From the NCBI GenBank assembly GCA_017452335.1, contig JAFTMP010000011.1, positions 1-12,772 of the forward strand: DNA of 12,772 nucleotides, written 5' to 3'. Source of the DNA: Clostridia bacterium. GTDB taxonomy: Bacteria; Bacillota; Clostridia; Oscillospirales; CAG-272. The translations under genes were made by a program, and so were the position numbers. Positions within the stretch are counted from its first letter, which is position 1, and every line of letters starts with the position of its first letter. The notes under the pieces were generated by a model. That model had not been told where the DNA came from. It was given only the letters and a program-made list of their open reading frames with translations, and made no database searches. Below are positions 1 through 6,277 of this stretch, one piece after another.

Positions 1-131
1 TTAAAAACATTTCTCCCGATGCACTGCTCTGCTTCACCGTGGAAGCGCCCGTGCTGGTGCGCACAGGGGATAGCTACGAAAATCAAAAAGCCATCTTTGC
101 CCGCCTGGTGAACTACGGAAAAGAGGAATAA
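1..131 (+). CDS. C-terminal fragment of an unidentified protein
   Basis: The frame entering from the left edge, with codons starting at position 3, stays open to a TAA at 129-131. It gives about 42 residues ending in RLVNYGKEE. The 5' part lies outside the window, so length and start are unknown. I do not recognise the family from this tail: no catalytic motif, membrane segment or repeat is visible. It is the only plus-strand gene in the window and converges on the M23 peptidase gene, with a hairpin terminator between them. Codon use (GTG, CTG, GCC, CGC) resembles the neighbouring genes, which supports real coding. The alternative is a chance open frame, but the downstream hairpin 10 bp after the stop fits a genuine gene end. 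Confidence 0.6.
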   Translation, partial: KNISPDALLCFTVEAPVLVRTGDSYENQKAIFARLVNYGKEE

Positions 132-138
132 CGCACGT

Positions 139-173
139 AAAAAGGGTGTCTCAACGGTCGTTGAGACACCCTT
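139..173 (-). terminator. Rho-independent terminator between converging genes
   Basis: A perfect 14-bp stem (142-155 with 160-173, arm AAGGGTGTCTCAAC) closes a 4-base loop. On the minus strand it is followed by five T (143-139), so it best terminates the M23 peptidase transcript. On the plus strand no T-run follows, so termination of the left-edge gene would be weaker. It lies between the two convergent stop codons. Confidence 0.85.
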
Positions 174-189
174 AGTCCGTTAAAATAGC

Positions 190-290
190 TATTTGGGGCT
201 TTGCTCCACCCCCCTTTAGGTGACACTTGGCGTTGCTTTGCACCACCAAGTGTCGGCGGGGCGGGGAACAGACCCCCGTAAACCTGTCCG
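190..290. repeat. GC-rich hairpin-forming intergenic segment, possibly a dispersed repeat
   Basis: This stretch lies between the convergent terminator and the stop of the M23 gene. It contains nested inverted repeats: GACACTTGG (222-230) with CCAAGTGTC (246-254), and smaller stems around GGGGCTTTGCTCC (195-207) and TGCTTTGCA. It also has runs of C and G (208-214, 257-266). The composition differs from the flanking genes and no plausible coding frame with a ribosome-binding site is present. It resembles the short dispersed repeats often found between genes in gut Clostridia, but only one copy is in this window, so that identity is a guess. Confidence 0.35.
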
Positions 291-296
291 TAATGA

Positions 297-1016
297 TTAA
301 GATTCGCCCTCCCCATTGGCTTTGAAGTCCAAATATCCAAGAGGGTCCACATGCTTGCCGTCTTTGGTAAGCTCAAAGTGCAGATGCTCGCTTTCGGCGA
401 TCTCAATAAGACAGCTCTCGCCCACAGCGCCGATGGTCTGTCCCGCCTTCACGCTCGCGCCCACTTCAATTCCCTCGGGCAGCTCGCTTGCCAAGTTTTT
501 GTAGTGAGAAATCAGCCCGTCACCGTGATCCACCGAAATGCACATGCCCATCATGGGGTCGCTCCAAACGGCGCTGATGGTGCCGTCGGTCATGCACACC
601 ACCGCACTGCCCAGCGCCGCGCTGATGTCAATGCCGTTGTGGGTGCGGTAGTCATTCATGGTCAGCGAAAAAACGGGCAGGTCAATGCTGTATTCCTTCA
701 TCAGACTTCCCTCGGCAGGCAGATAGATCACGGGCTTGACGGGCTCAATGACCGGGGTGTCCTTTGAGGGGCTGTTGTTGATCACAGGCTTATCGGGGGA
801 GGTGGCAGGCGGCGTTTCCACCTTGTCGGCAGGCTTGTCGGGGGAGAGGGGGGAGGACGCGGCAGGGGGATCGGTGATAATGGGGGTGGGCGTTTTCTTT
901 TTGTCCTGCATGCCGATGACGGTGGCGGCAACGGTCAATAGCACGGCGCCGATCACCAGCGCGATCACAATGTAAACGGTGCTGTTCATGATTTTGCGTT
1001 TTGTGGTGTAACTCAT
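297..1016 (-). CDS. Membrane-anchored M23 (LytM) family peptidase, SpoIIQ-like
   Basis: 239 residues. One membrane segment (about 12-35) follows a short cytoplasmic tail. A Pro/Ser/Asp-rich linker (about 40-95) leads to a LytM domain (about 97-230). The zinc-site residues look intact: H126 and D130 in RTHNGID, H171 in SHY, and H211/H213 in EHLHFEL, so it could be an active peptidoglycan endopeptidase outside the membrane. The stretch YLPAEGSLMKEYS then TMNDYRTHNGIDI resembles clostridial SpoIIQ, the forespore partner of SpoIIIAH in engulfment. B. subtilis SpoIIQ lacks one of the metal ligands, whereas clostridial forms keep them. SpoIIQ in C. difficile sits beside spoIID and spoIIID; neither is seen here, so the SpoIIQ role is inferred from sequence only. 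ATG start; GAGGG lies 8 bases upstream but inside a potential hairpin. Last gene of its run before the terminator. Confidence 0.9.
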   Translation of the reverse strand: MSYTTKRKIMNSTVYIVIALVIGAVLLTVAATVIGMQDKKKTPTPIITDPPAASSPLSPDKPADKVETPPATSPDKPVINNSPSKDTPVIEPVKPVIYLPAEGSLMKEYSIDLPVFSLTMNDYRTHNGIDISAALGSAVVCMTDGTISAVWSDPMMGMCISVDHGDGLISHYKNLASELPEGIEVGASVKAGQTIGAVGESCLIEIAESEHLHFELTKDGKHVDPLGYLDFKANGEGES

Positions 1017-1024
1017 AGGAAAAA

Positions 1025-1098
1025 CCCTCTTTTCAAAATTCGTTCATTTACATTTTCTCCGCGCGCGGGAAAAATATACATGATTTTTGAAAAGAGGG
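1025..1098 (-). promoter_or_regulatory. Long inverted repeat over the M23 gene ribosome-binding site
   Basis: CCCTCTTTTCAAAA (1025-1038) is exactly complementary to TTTTGAAAAGAGGG (1085-1098). The 46 bases between hold a second palindrome, CCGCGCGCGG (1059-1068), flanked by T and A runs. In minus-strand RNA the 3' arm carries the only Shine-Dalgarno-like sequence (GAGGG) of the M23 gene and is followed by TTTTT (1024-1020, allowing one C). Folding would therefore both hide the ribosome-binding site and resemble a terminator. The function is inferred from position; pairing is seen directly. Confidence 0.5.
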
Positions 1099-1114
1099 CT
1101 TGCTTTTTTATAAC

Positions 1115-1627
1115 TTATTGAGCGGGAGAAGCGGGACTTTCTTCGGATTGACTTTCGGGTAATTTGTTGCTCACGATATCCTTGTTGAACTGCGCGATGT
1201 CAATGCCTTTCCGAAATACGATCGTCTCTTCGGCTGTCATGGTCAGCTTGTCGCCGCGCAACGTGCAGTGAAAGACGGTGGGGTTATCCCTGCCCAGCAT
1301 GATCGTTACGGTGGATACCTGTTCATTTACGATATAATCGGTGTAGGAAGAGAAAAGATAGGGATCGTCGGGGCTTTTTCTCCCGAAAAAGTAGACGTCC
1401 TCATCTTCTCCAAAGCGCCAGCAGGACTCGCCATCCTCGGAATACCAGCAGCCGTACAGCTCCTCCTGCTGTACCATCTGCGCGCGCTTTAAGCAAACGT
1501 TGACAACGACCCCGATGATCGCCAGTGCTGTAAGTGCCACTACAACGAGGGCGATGACGGAATAGATCCGCTCTTGCTTTTGCTGTTTTTGCTTTTGTTC
1601 ATTCTTTGAAAGTTCTGTCTTGTTCAT
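1115..1627 (-). CDS. Uncharacterised single-pass membrane protein
   Basis: 170 residues, family not recognised. A Lys/Gln-rich cytoplasmic tail (1-20) precedes one membrane helix (about 22-45). An extracytoplasmic domain of about 110 residues follows, with a GCWYSEDGESCWRF stretch at 59-72 and alternating hydrophobic residues typical of beta strands (YFFGRK, VSTVTIML, LTMTAEETIVF). The two Cys could pair. The tail (about 155-170) is Ser/Pro/Glu-rich and probably disordered. The layout resembles small lipocalin-like or copper-amine-oxidase-like extracellular domains, but no signature fixes it. It starts 45 bp after the preceding gene and is followed by the M23 gene, so an envelope role is the contextual guess. 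The nearest good Shine-Dalgarno (AAGGA at 1653-1657) is 25 bases from the ATG, with a small hairpin (1639-1651) in between. Confidence 0.75.
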   Translation of the reverse strand: MNKTELSKNEQKQKQQKQERIYSVIALVVVALTALAIIGVVVNVCLKRAQMVQQEELYGCWYSEDGESCWRFGEDEDVYFFGRKSPDDPYLFSSYTDYIVNEQVSTVTIMLGRDNPTVFHCTLRGDKLTMTAEETIVFRKGIDIAQFNKDIVSNKLPESQSEESPASPAQ

Positions 1628-1672
1628 TTTTGGCTGATGGCTTAAAAAGCCTTCCTTTCTTTTTTAATTGCC

Positions 1673-2038
1673 TTAAACCTTGGTGACCATTTTATAAAAG
1701 TCGGTGTAGTACGCCACAACGGTGCGCTCTTCGCCCCCGTGCTCAAGATCGGGTCCTGTCAGGATCACGCCCTCCAAGCTCATCAGCTCCGATGCCCGCA
1801 GCTCTTCGATGGTGCATCGAAAAACGATCTGATCGGAGGAGATGAGAATCAACTCCCCGTCCCGCAGGTTGATCATACCGTTTTTGCCGATGATGGTCTC
1901 GCCCATGCCCTCATCGCGGATGCTCACATATTTGATGGCGCGCTTGTCCAGCTTTTTTGCCATTTCACGGCGGAAGCGGGCGGAATTTTCGTTTTTGGGC
2001 TTGGCGTAATGGTCAAGAAAGCGCTTAAAAATTGACAT
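1673..2038 (-). CDS. Conserved-looking small cytoplasmic protein of unknown function
   Basis: 121 residues with no signal peptide or membrane segment. A basic, helical N-terminus (1-35; SIFKRFLDHYAKPKNE, then RFRREMAKKLDKRA) leads into a beta-rich region (about 36-121; TIIGKNGMINLRDGELILIS, IVFRCTIEEL, GVILTG, RTVVAYYTDFY). The strand pattern suggests a small PH-like or beta-barrel fold, but I do not recognise a named family. An AAAGGA site lies 8 bases before the ATG. It begins 27 bp after the mltG stop and is followed 45 bp later by a membrane protein gene, so it is almost certainly co-transcribed with mltG. It could be an MltG-associated factor, but that rests on position only. Confidence 0.8.
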   Translation of the reverse strand: MSIFKRFLDHYAKPKNENSARFRREMAKKLDKRAIKYVSIRDEGMGETIIGKNGMINLRDGELILISSDQIVFRCTIEELRASELMSLEGVILTGPDLEHGGEERTVVAYYTDFYKMVTKV

Positions 2039-2065
2039 CTTGTTGTTCCTTTCAGCGTGCTTGAT

Positions 2066-3631
2066 TTATGCGTATTCGTCCTCTGCTTCCACGTCCAGGG
2101 GCGATTTTGCCTCTTCTCCGTTGTTTGCGCGCACGATATTTGCTTGATGCTGCTCGAAGGTCTCGGCAAAAAAACTGTATCCCGATTTGGTTGCCACGAA
2201 GTAGTAATACGTCAGCGGCGTGCCCTCCATGGTGGTAGCAGGGTAGAGTGCCGCATTGATGGAGTCGGCGGTAGGGGTGGTGATGGGCGTGGGGGGGAGC
2301 CCCGCGTTGGTATAGGAGTTATAGGCGGAGACATAGTCTCGCTCAGCATCGGTAAACTCCGTGGGCAGGGTTCCTGTTTCGTGACGGATGGCGTAAAGCA
2401 CCGTGGCGTTACTTTCCAACCGTCCGCCAATGCCCTCGTATTCGGGGTGGGCAAGGCGGTTGAAGAAGACGGCAGAGCTGTAGGAGCGCTCGTCTGCAAG
2501 GTTTTCCTTTTCAAGAACCGATGCCAGCGTCAGCAGCTCGTAGAAGGAAAGGGCAGGTGCGTCGGGATAGACCTTTTCCATATACTCTCTGTGGGCGCTC
2601 ACGTAGGATTTTTTAACGTTTTTCTTGAATTGGTTGAGCATTTTGGTAATGACCGCCTTTGCCGCCGCCGTTCCGGGGATATCTCCTTCGGCATCCTCGT
2701 AGCTGTCGTAGAAACGGTAGGTGTCGGGGTAAAGGAACCCCTCCAAACGGTAGATGCGGGGGTCATTTTCGGGATCGGTAATGGGCTCTACACCCTCCAA
2801 GAACCAATAGGTCTGCACATCAAATTCATAGGTGTTGATCACGTGGGTAAAGGCTTCCTTGGTACCCAGTCCGTTTTTCACGCAGAGATCAATAATGTCA
2901 TCTGCCGTATATCCCTCGGGGATGGTGATGTCGATTTCCTTTCGTGCCTCCACAGGGGGCAGGAAGAGGGCAAGCAGGGCATCATATCCCAGCTCCGGGG
3001 GGATGTCCTTGTATTTTCCCGCAACAAATTCCCGATCGTCCTTATGGCGCAGACTTGCGTAAATCTTGAAGATGGCGGGGTATTTGATGACGTGCTGATC
3101 GTAAAGCTGATCGGCAAGGGAGTCCACATTGATGAAGTCACCTTGCAGGGTGATGTCCACGGGCACACCCTGTTTTTTAAAGGCGAAGGCTTCGTTTGCC
3201 ACGTCAATGGCAAAAATGCTCAGTCCTACCGAGATCAGCACCACTGCCGCAAGATATACCACCGTGCCCACAAAGGATGCCACGGCACTGCTGGGCTTGT
3301 AGCGCCGTATACGCACACGAGGGGTGATCACGGGGGGAGTTTCTTGCTTTTTGGGGGCTTTATCGGCTTTAATTGGGGTGGATACCCGCGTTTCGCACCC
3401 CTTTTTGGTTGCTTTTTTCAGGTTTGATGTGTCGGGCATCACGGTGGTGGCACCGCCGCTTGGCAGTGCACCGTTTTCTTTTTTGCCGCTCTCGCCTTTT
3501 TGGGGCGTGCGCTTGGGCGTCAGTGCCTTTTTCGGCGTGCGGGGCTTGGCAGGTGTACCTGTTGCCTTTGCGGTATGCTCCTTCTTTGGAGCGTTTTGCT
3601 TTTTTGGGGAGGAATTATTTTCTTGATTCAC
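2066..3631 (-). CDS. mltG: Endolytic murein transglycosylase MltG (YceG-like)
   Basis: Cleaves nascent glycan strands at the outer membrane face and so sets their length. From the GTG at 3631 the protein has 521 residues. These are a basic Lys/Pro/Thr-rich cytoplasmic tail (1-115), one membrane helix (about 118-143), a LysM-like region, and the YceG catalytic domain (about 230-500). Family marks are RLEGFLYPDTYRF (about 295-307), ASVLEKEN (370-377) whose first Glu matches the catalytic Glu of E. coli MltG, RLESNATVLYAI, and NSYTNAGLPPTPI. The frame stays open upstream to a TTG at 3736, but that TTG has no ribosome-binding site and forms part of a -35 box. The GTG at 3629-3631 is preceded by AGAAAGGA about 12 bases away, the same arrangement seen before ftsK. 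First gene of a four-gene run ending with the M23 gene. Confidence 0.93.
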   Translation of the reverse strand: MNQENNSSPKKQNAPKKEHTAKATGTPAKPRTPKKALTPKRTPQKGESGKKENGALPSGGATTVMPDTSNLKKATKKGCETRVSTPIKADKAPKKQETPPVITPRVRIRRYKPSSAVASFVGTVVYLAAVVLISVGLSIFAIDVANEAFAFKKQGVPVDITLQGDFINVDSLADQLYDQHVIKYPAIFKIYASLRHKDDREFVAGKYKDIPPELGYDALLALFLPPVEARKEIDITIPEGYTADDIIDLCVKNGLGTKEAFTHVINTYEFDVQTYWFLEGVEPITDPENDPRIYRLEGFLYPDTYRFYDSYEDAEGDIPGTAAAKAVITKMLNQFKKNVKKSYVSAHREYMEKVYPDAPALSFYELLTLASVLEKENLADERSYSSAVFFNRLAHPEYEGIGGRLESNATVLYAIRHETGTLPTEFTDAERDYVSAYNSYTNAGLPPTPITTPTADSINAALYPATTMEGTPLTYYYFVATKSGYSFFAETFEQHQANIVRANNGEEAKSPLDVEAEDEYA

Positions 3632-3707
3632 AGAAAAAAACCGTCCTTTCTGGGCGTTGTGCTTTTTATGGAATATTTGTGCGCTGTCGTATGGCGCGAT
3701 GAGGTCA

Positions 3708-3736
3708 AATATCTTGCGGTCTGCTGTTTTTGTCAA
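3708..3736 (-). promoter_or_regulatory. Sigma-A-type promoter for the mltG run
   Basis: On the minus strand TTGACA (3736-3731, a perfect -35 match) is followed after 17 bases by GATATT (3713-3708, four of six -10 positions). It lies about 77 bases upstream of the mltG GTG start and 14 bases after the protease stop codon, where a new transcription unit would be expected. Confidence 0.55.
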
Positions 3737-3749
3737 GGGAGGTCAAGTG

Positions 3750-4721
3750 TTAAAGGGGAAGGGGGATGATCTGCAGACTGCCCAGCACGAAGAGCAGTAC
3801 GCAAAGCAGAAACGGGATGGTGAGCACGTCAAAGCAAGCGGGCAACGCCGCAAATTTCTTTTTTTGCAGCCGCATGCGGGGCAATCCCGCCGTGCTGTAT
3901 CCCGAAAAGAGCCGCTCCGCTTCGCCAAACGCCAGCATCAAAAAGAGCAGGAACAGCACGACCACGCTGTAAAATACTGCGATCCTTCCGCTTTCCAGCG
4001 AGAGAAAATTGTTGATGATGGGTAAAACGAAGAAGGAAAACAGATTGTATAGGGCGTGCACCACGCCTGAAGCAAAGGCAGAGCGGGTGCAGTAGGCGGT
4101 GAAGCCCAGCGCCATGCCTGCCAAGAAGTAGAAAGGGAAGAGCAGGATGTCAAAATGCAGGATGGCAAAGAAAAAGGAGGTGACACTAACGGCGCAAAGC
4201 ATGCCGTAGGGGCGGTATTCCCGAAGCAGTACCCCGCGGAACAAAAACTCTTCCGCAAAGGCAGGGACCACCGCAAGAGCAAGGCAGAGGTAGACGAGCT
4301 CCTTTGCATTTCCCGAAAGTCCGCTTTCAAAGAGCATCTGCGCATCCTGTCGGAGCGTTCCTGCGGTGTTGATGGCAATACCGAAGTGATCGTAAGCCAG
4401 TCCCATCAGCACTCCGCCAAACACCATGACCAAAAACATTAAAATGATCTGCGGGAGCTGGGAAAAGCCGAAGGAAATAAGATTCATGTCAGCGCAGTAG
4501 CCTCGGGGCTTCATTTTGGTGTATAGTACCCCGGGCAGGACGAAGATCAGCAATTCTAACACCGTATAGGTCAAAAACAGATCTTCCCTTGAAGAAAATT
4601 GCAAAAGATCGGGTGCTTTTTTTGAAAGGAACGTCAGCGCAATGACGAAGAGCACCAAAAGGGGTGCGGTGAAGCTTTCCTTGTGAAATGCAGAGCGAAG
4701 AACCGAACGTATTTTAGTCAT
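3750..4721 (-). CDS. CPBP family intramembrane glutamic protease
   Basis: 323 residues with about eight hydrophobic segments. The CPBP (CAAX protease/bacteriocin-processing, Abi) motifs are complete: motif 1 AEEFLFRG with E157, E158 and R162; motif 2 FFFAILH with H189; motif 3 VVHALYN with H222 and N226. These build the active site inside the membrane. Bacterial members process prenylated or peptide substrates or act in bacteriocin self-immunity; the substrate here is unknown. A basic stretch (RMRLQKKKF, about 282-290) separates the last helix. The ATG overlaps the last 8 bp of the folate cyclo-ligase gene in another frame, and there is no clear ribosome-binding site of its own, so translation is probably coupled. 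It is the last gene of its run before the mltG promoter. Confidence 0.9.
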   Translation of the reverse strand: MTKIRSVLRSAFHKESFTAPLLVLFVIALTFLSKKAPDLLQFSSREDLFLTYTVLELLIFVLPGVLYTKMKPRGYCADMNLISFGFSQLPQIILMFLVMVFGGVLMGLAYDHFGIAINTAGTLRQDAQMLFESGLSGNAKELVYLCLALAVVPAFAEEFLFRGVLLREYRPYGMLCAVSVTSFFFAILHFDILLFPFYFLAGMALGFTAYCTRSAFASGVVHALYNLFSFFVLPIINNFLSLESGRIAVFYSVVVLFLLFLMLAFGEAERLFSGYSTAGLPRMRLQKKKFAALPACFDVLTIPFLLCVLLFVLGSLQIIPLPL

Positions 4722-5304
4722 CGGGCAACATCACCCCGCTTTCGCTGATGAGAAGCCCGACCTTGCGGTCGTAATAGCCCTTGGGCAGACGGTCTACAAG
4801 AAGTCTGCGGTAGACAAGCCCCACCGAGGTGCCCTTAAAGTCTGCAAGGAAACGGTCATAATAGCCCTTTCCATAGCCCAGACGAAACCCGTGTTTGTCA
4901 AAGGCAAGGGCGGGCACGGCAAGGATGGCGTGCTCGTCAAGAAGCAGCTCCTTGGGGCAAAGGGGAGCGTCTTTTGGAGGTTCCATCACCCCAAAGGTAC
5001 CTTTTTGAAGCATACCAAGGTCCTCGATCATGCGGAAGGTCATCACCCCCGGCTCCTCCTCGCATAAAGGCAGTGCCAGCTTTTTTCCGCAGGCAAGGGT
5101 GGCTTCCATAATGGGGCGCACGTCGATTTCGCTTTTGATGGGGGAATACAGCAGGACCAACTGGGAAAAACGGTAGCTGGATAACGACAGAAACAGTCTG
5201 TTGATGCGCTGATCTGCGCTTTGCTTTTCAGCGGGTGCGATGCCGTCTCGAATGGCGGCGCACTGCTTGCGCAGTTCTCTTTTTTCGTCTCTTGCGGAAA
5301 GCAT
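4714..5304 (-). CDS. 5-formyltetrahydrofolate cyclo-ligase
   Basis: 196 residues, the usual family length. The enzyme (methenyltetrahydrofolate synthetase; YqgN/YgfA/FthC family) uses ATP to convert 5-formyl-THF to 5,10-methenyl-THF in the cytoplasm, returning the stored folate to one-carbon metabolism. The diagnostic ATP-binding signature RLGYGKGYYDRFL is at 141-153. Also present are an N-terminal KRELRKQCAAIRD helix (8-20), YSPIKSEIDVRPI (53-65) and PALAFDKHGF (131-140). The usual C-terminal hD...TE motif is altered to YYDRKVGLLISES. ATG start with AAAGGAGA about 6 bases upstream. It follows a small hairpin after the DJ-1 stop and overlaps the protease gene. There is no metabolic link to the protease beyond co-transcription. 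Confidence 0.93.
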   Translation of the reverse strand: MLSARDEKRELRKQCAAIRDGIAPAEKQSADQRINRLFLSLSSYRFSQLVLLYSPIKSEIDVRPIMEATLACGKKLALPLCEEEPGVMTFRMIEDLGMLQKGTFGVMEPPKDAPLCPKELLLDEHAILAVPALAFDKHGFRLGYGKGYYDRFLADFKGTSVGLVYRRLLVDRLPKGYYDRKVGLLISESGVMLPDD

Positions 5305-5330
5305 GGCGGTCTCCTTTCATTTTTAAAAAG

Positions 5331-5352
5331 TGTTGCAGTATTCCGATACTGC
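5331..5352 (-). terminator. Small hairpin after the gamma-DJ-1 gene, possible weak terminator
   Basis: GCAGTAT (5335-5341) pairs with ATACTGC (5346-5352) around a 4-base loop. On the minus strand a T-run (TTTTT, 5330-5326 region) follows after about five bases, so a weak terminator or attenuator before the cyclo-ligase gene is possible. The 7-bp stem and offset T-run make this uncertain. Confidence 0.3.
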
Positions 5353-5389
5353 GTTTTGGCGTCTTTTCTTCTTTATTCAATAAGTTTAT

Positions 5390-6256
5390 TTAAGCAAAAA
5401 TAGCGCGCGCGATCTGAGCGGCAACCTCCTTGCCCTTCAGATATTCAACCAGAGCAAGTCCAAAGGCAACCGAAGCGCCCATGCCCACGGCAGTGATCAC
5501 GTTTCCGTCGCGCACCACGGGCTCCTTTGAAATTTTAGCACCCAAGAGCTTTTCTTCAAATCCGGGGTAGCATACCGCGTTCTTATTTTCAAGGATCCCC
5601 TGCTGTCCCAGCACATAAGGTGCGGCACAGATGGCGGCGATGAGCCCGCCCTGCTCGTTGCAGCGCTTTAAGAGCTGATGGATCTCGGGAATGTTCAAAT
5701 TGTCGGCGCCGGGCAGTCCCCCGGGCAGGACCATCCCCTCAATGAGTGCAGGGTCAAGCTGTTCTAAGGTCATATCGGCAATCACGCGTACCCCTCTTGT
5801 GGAGGTAACAACGGCGTCTTGCGTGCCTACTGCCACGGTTTTTACATCAATTCCCCCTCTTTTCATCAGATCCAGGGGGCAGATCGCTTCGGTTTCTTCA
5901 AAACCGTTTGCCAGAAACAAACAGATCATAGTTCTTTCCTCTTGCATTTTACATTTATTTTTTATGGGAAAACGGCGGGGAATGTCAGCAGTCGTTTTTT
6001 CAAGATGCTTTCTCAGTGTCTTCCACTCCTTTTCGGTGAGGAGCACGGTGCGGGCACTTTGACCGTTACAGGGGGTGATCACCTGTAACTTTTCCATTTT
6101 GTCGATCAAGCCTGCCGCTCTGCCGTAGCCGATGGTCAGCCGTCTTTGCAGAAGGGCGGTTGAAACGGTGCCGTTTTCCAGCGCCAGATCAATGGCGGAA
6201 ATAAGCAGGGCATTATCCGCTTCCTTGGCGGCAGGGGACTGCTCTATGGAAGGCAC
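5390..6256 (-). CDS. FtsK gamma winged-helix fused in frame to a DJ-1/PfpI domain
   Basis: 288 residues from the GTG at 6256. Residues about 15-78 are an FtsK/SpoIIIE gamma domain, the winged helix that reads polar DNA sequences (KOPS/SRS). The core LLQRRLTIGYGRAAGLIDKME (36-56) is nearly the same as in the canonical FtsK of this window. Residues 110-288 form a complete DJ-1/ThiJ/PfpI protein of YajL type: GFEETEA (acidic partner Glu), VLPGG, the nucleophile elbow LIAAICAAP with Cys at about 210, and GKEVAAQIA near the end. An internal ATG at 5929 with GAGG 8 bases upstream would give a separate 179-residue DJ-1 protein, so two products are possible. The AT-rich linker (81-109) looks like former intergenic DNA. 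The frame is continuous with the FtsK-like gene upstream except for one TAG. DJ-1 proteins act in oxidative or carbonyl stress; the exact reaction is not predictable. Confidence 0.8.
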   Translation of the reverse strand: MPSIEQSPAAKEADNALLISAIDLALENGTVSTALLQRRLTIGYGRAAGLIDKMEKLQVITPCNGQSARTVLLTEKEWKTLRKHLEKTTADIPRRFPIKNKCKMQEERTMICLFLANGFEETEAICPLDLMKRGGIDVKTVAVGTQDAVVTSTRGVRVIADMTLEQLDPALIEGMVLPGGLPGADNLNIPEIHQLLKRCNEQGGLIAAICAAPYVLGQQGILENKNAVCYPGFEEKLLGAKISKEPVVRDGNVITAVGMGASVAFGLALVEYLKGKEVAAQIARAIFA

Positions 6257-6274
6257 CGCAACCTTTTTCGTGCG

Positions 6275-6277
6275 CTA
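6275..6277 (-). other. In-frame TAG separating FtsK-like motor from its gamma domain
   Basis: Reading the minus strand, RNK is followed by TAG, then six sense codons (R T K K V A), then the GTG at 6256, all in one frame. The spacing from the conserved motor end to the gamma domain is close to that of the canonical FtsK in this window (about four residues longer), so the ancestral protein most likely ran through this point. The other complete genes here end in TAA, or in TGA for uppP; this is the only TAG. A weak AAGG five bases before the GTG could allow reinitiation. Confidence 0.85.

Noticed and set aside
113..406. 97-codon minus-strand frame across the left intergenic region
   Set aside because: It overlaps the end of the M23 gene in another frame and runs through the terminator and hairpin repeats. 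There is no ribosome-binding site or domain.
2057..3427. 456-codon open frame on the plus strand, antisense to mltG
   Set aside because: It mirrors the mltG reading frame. The translation has no recognisable domain, is rich in Gly/Val/His/Cys, and no ribosome-binding site supports it. The MltG frame carries clear family motifs, so this is a shadow of codon bias.
6275..6277. Genome-wide reassignment of TAG to an amino acid
   Set aside because: One internal TAG cannot show this, and no other gene in the window has an in-frame TAG. Absence of TAG as a stop in about a dozen genes is expected, since it is the rarest stop in many bacteria.
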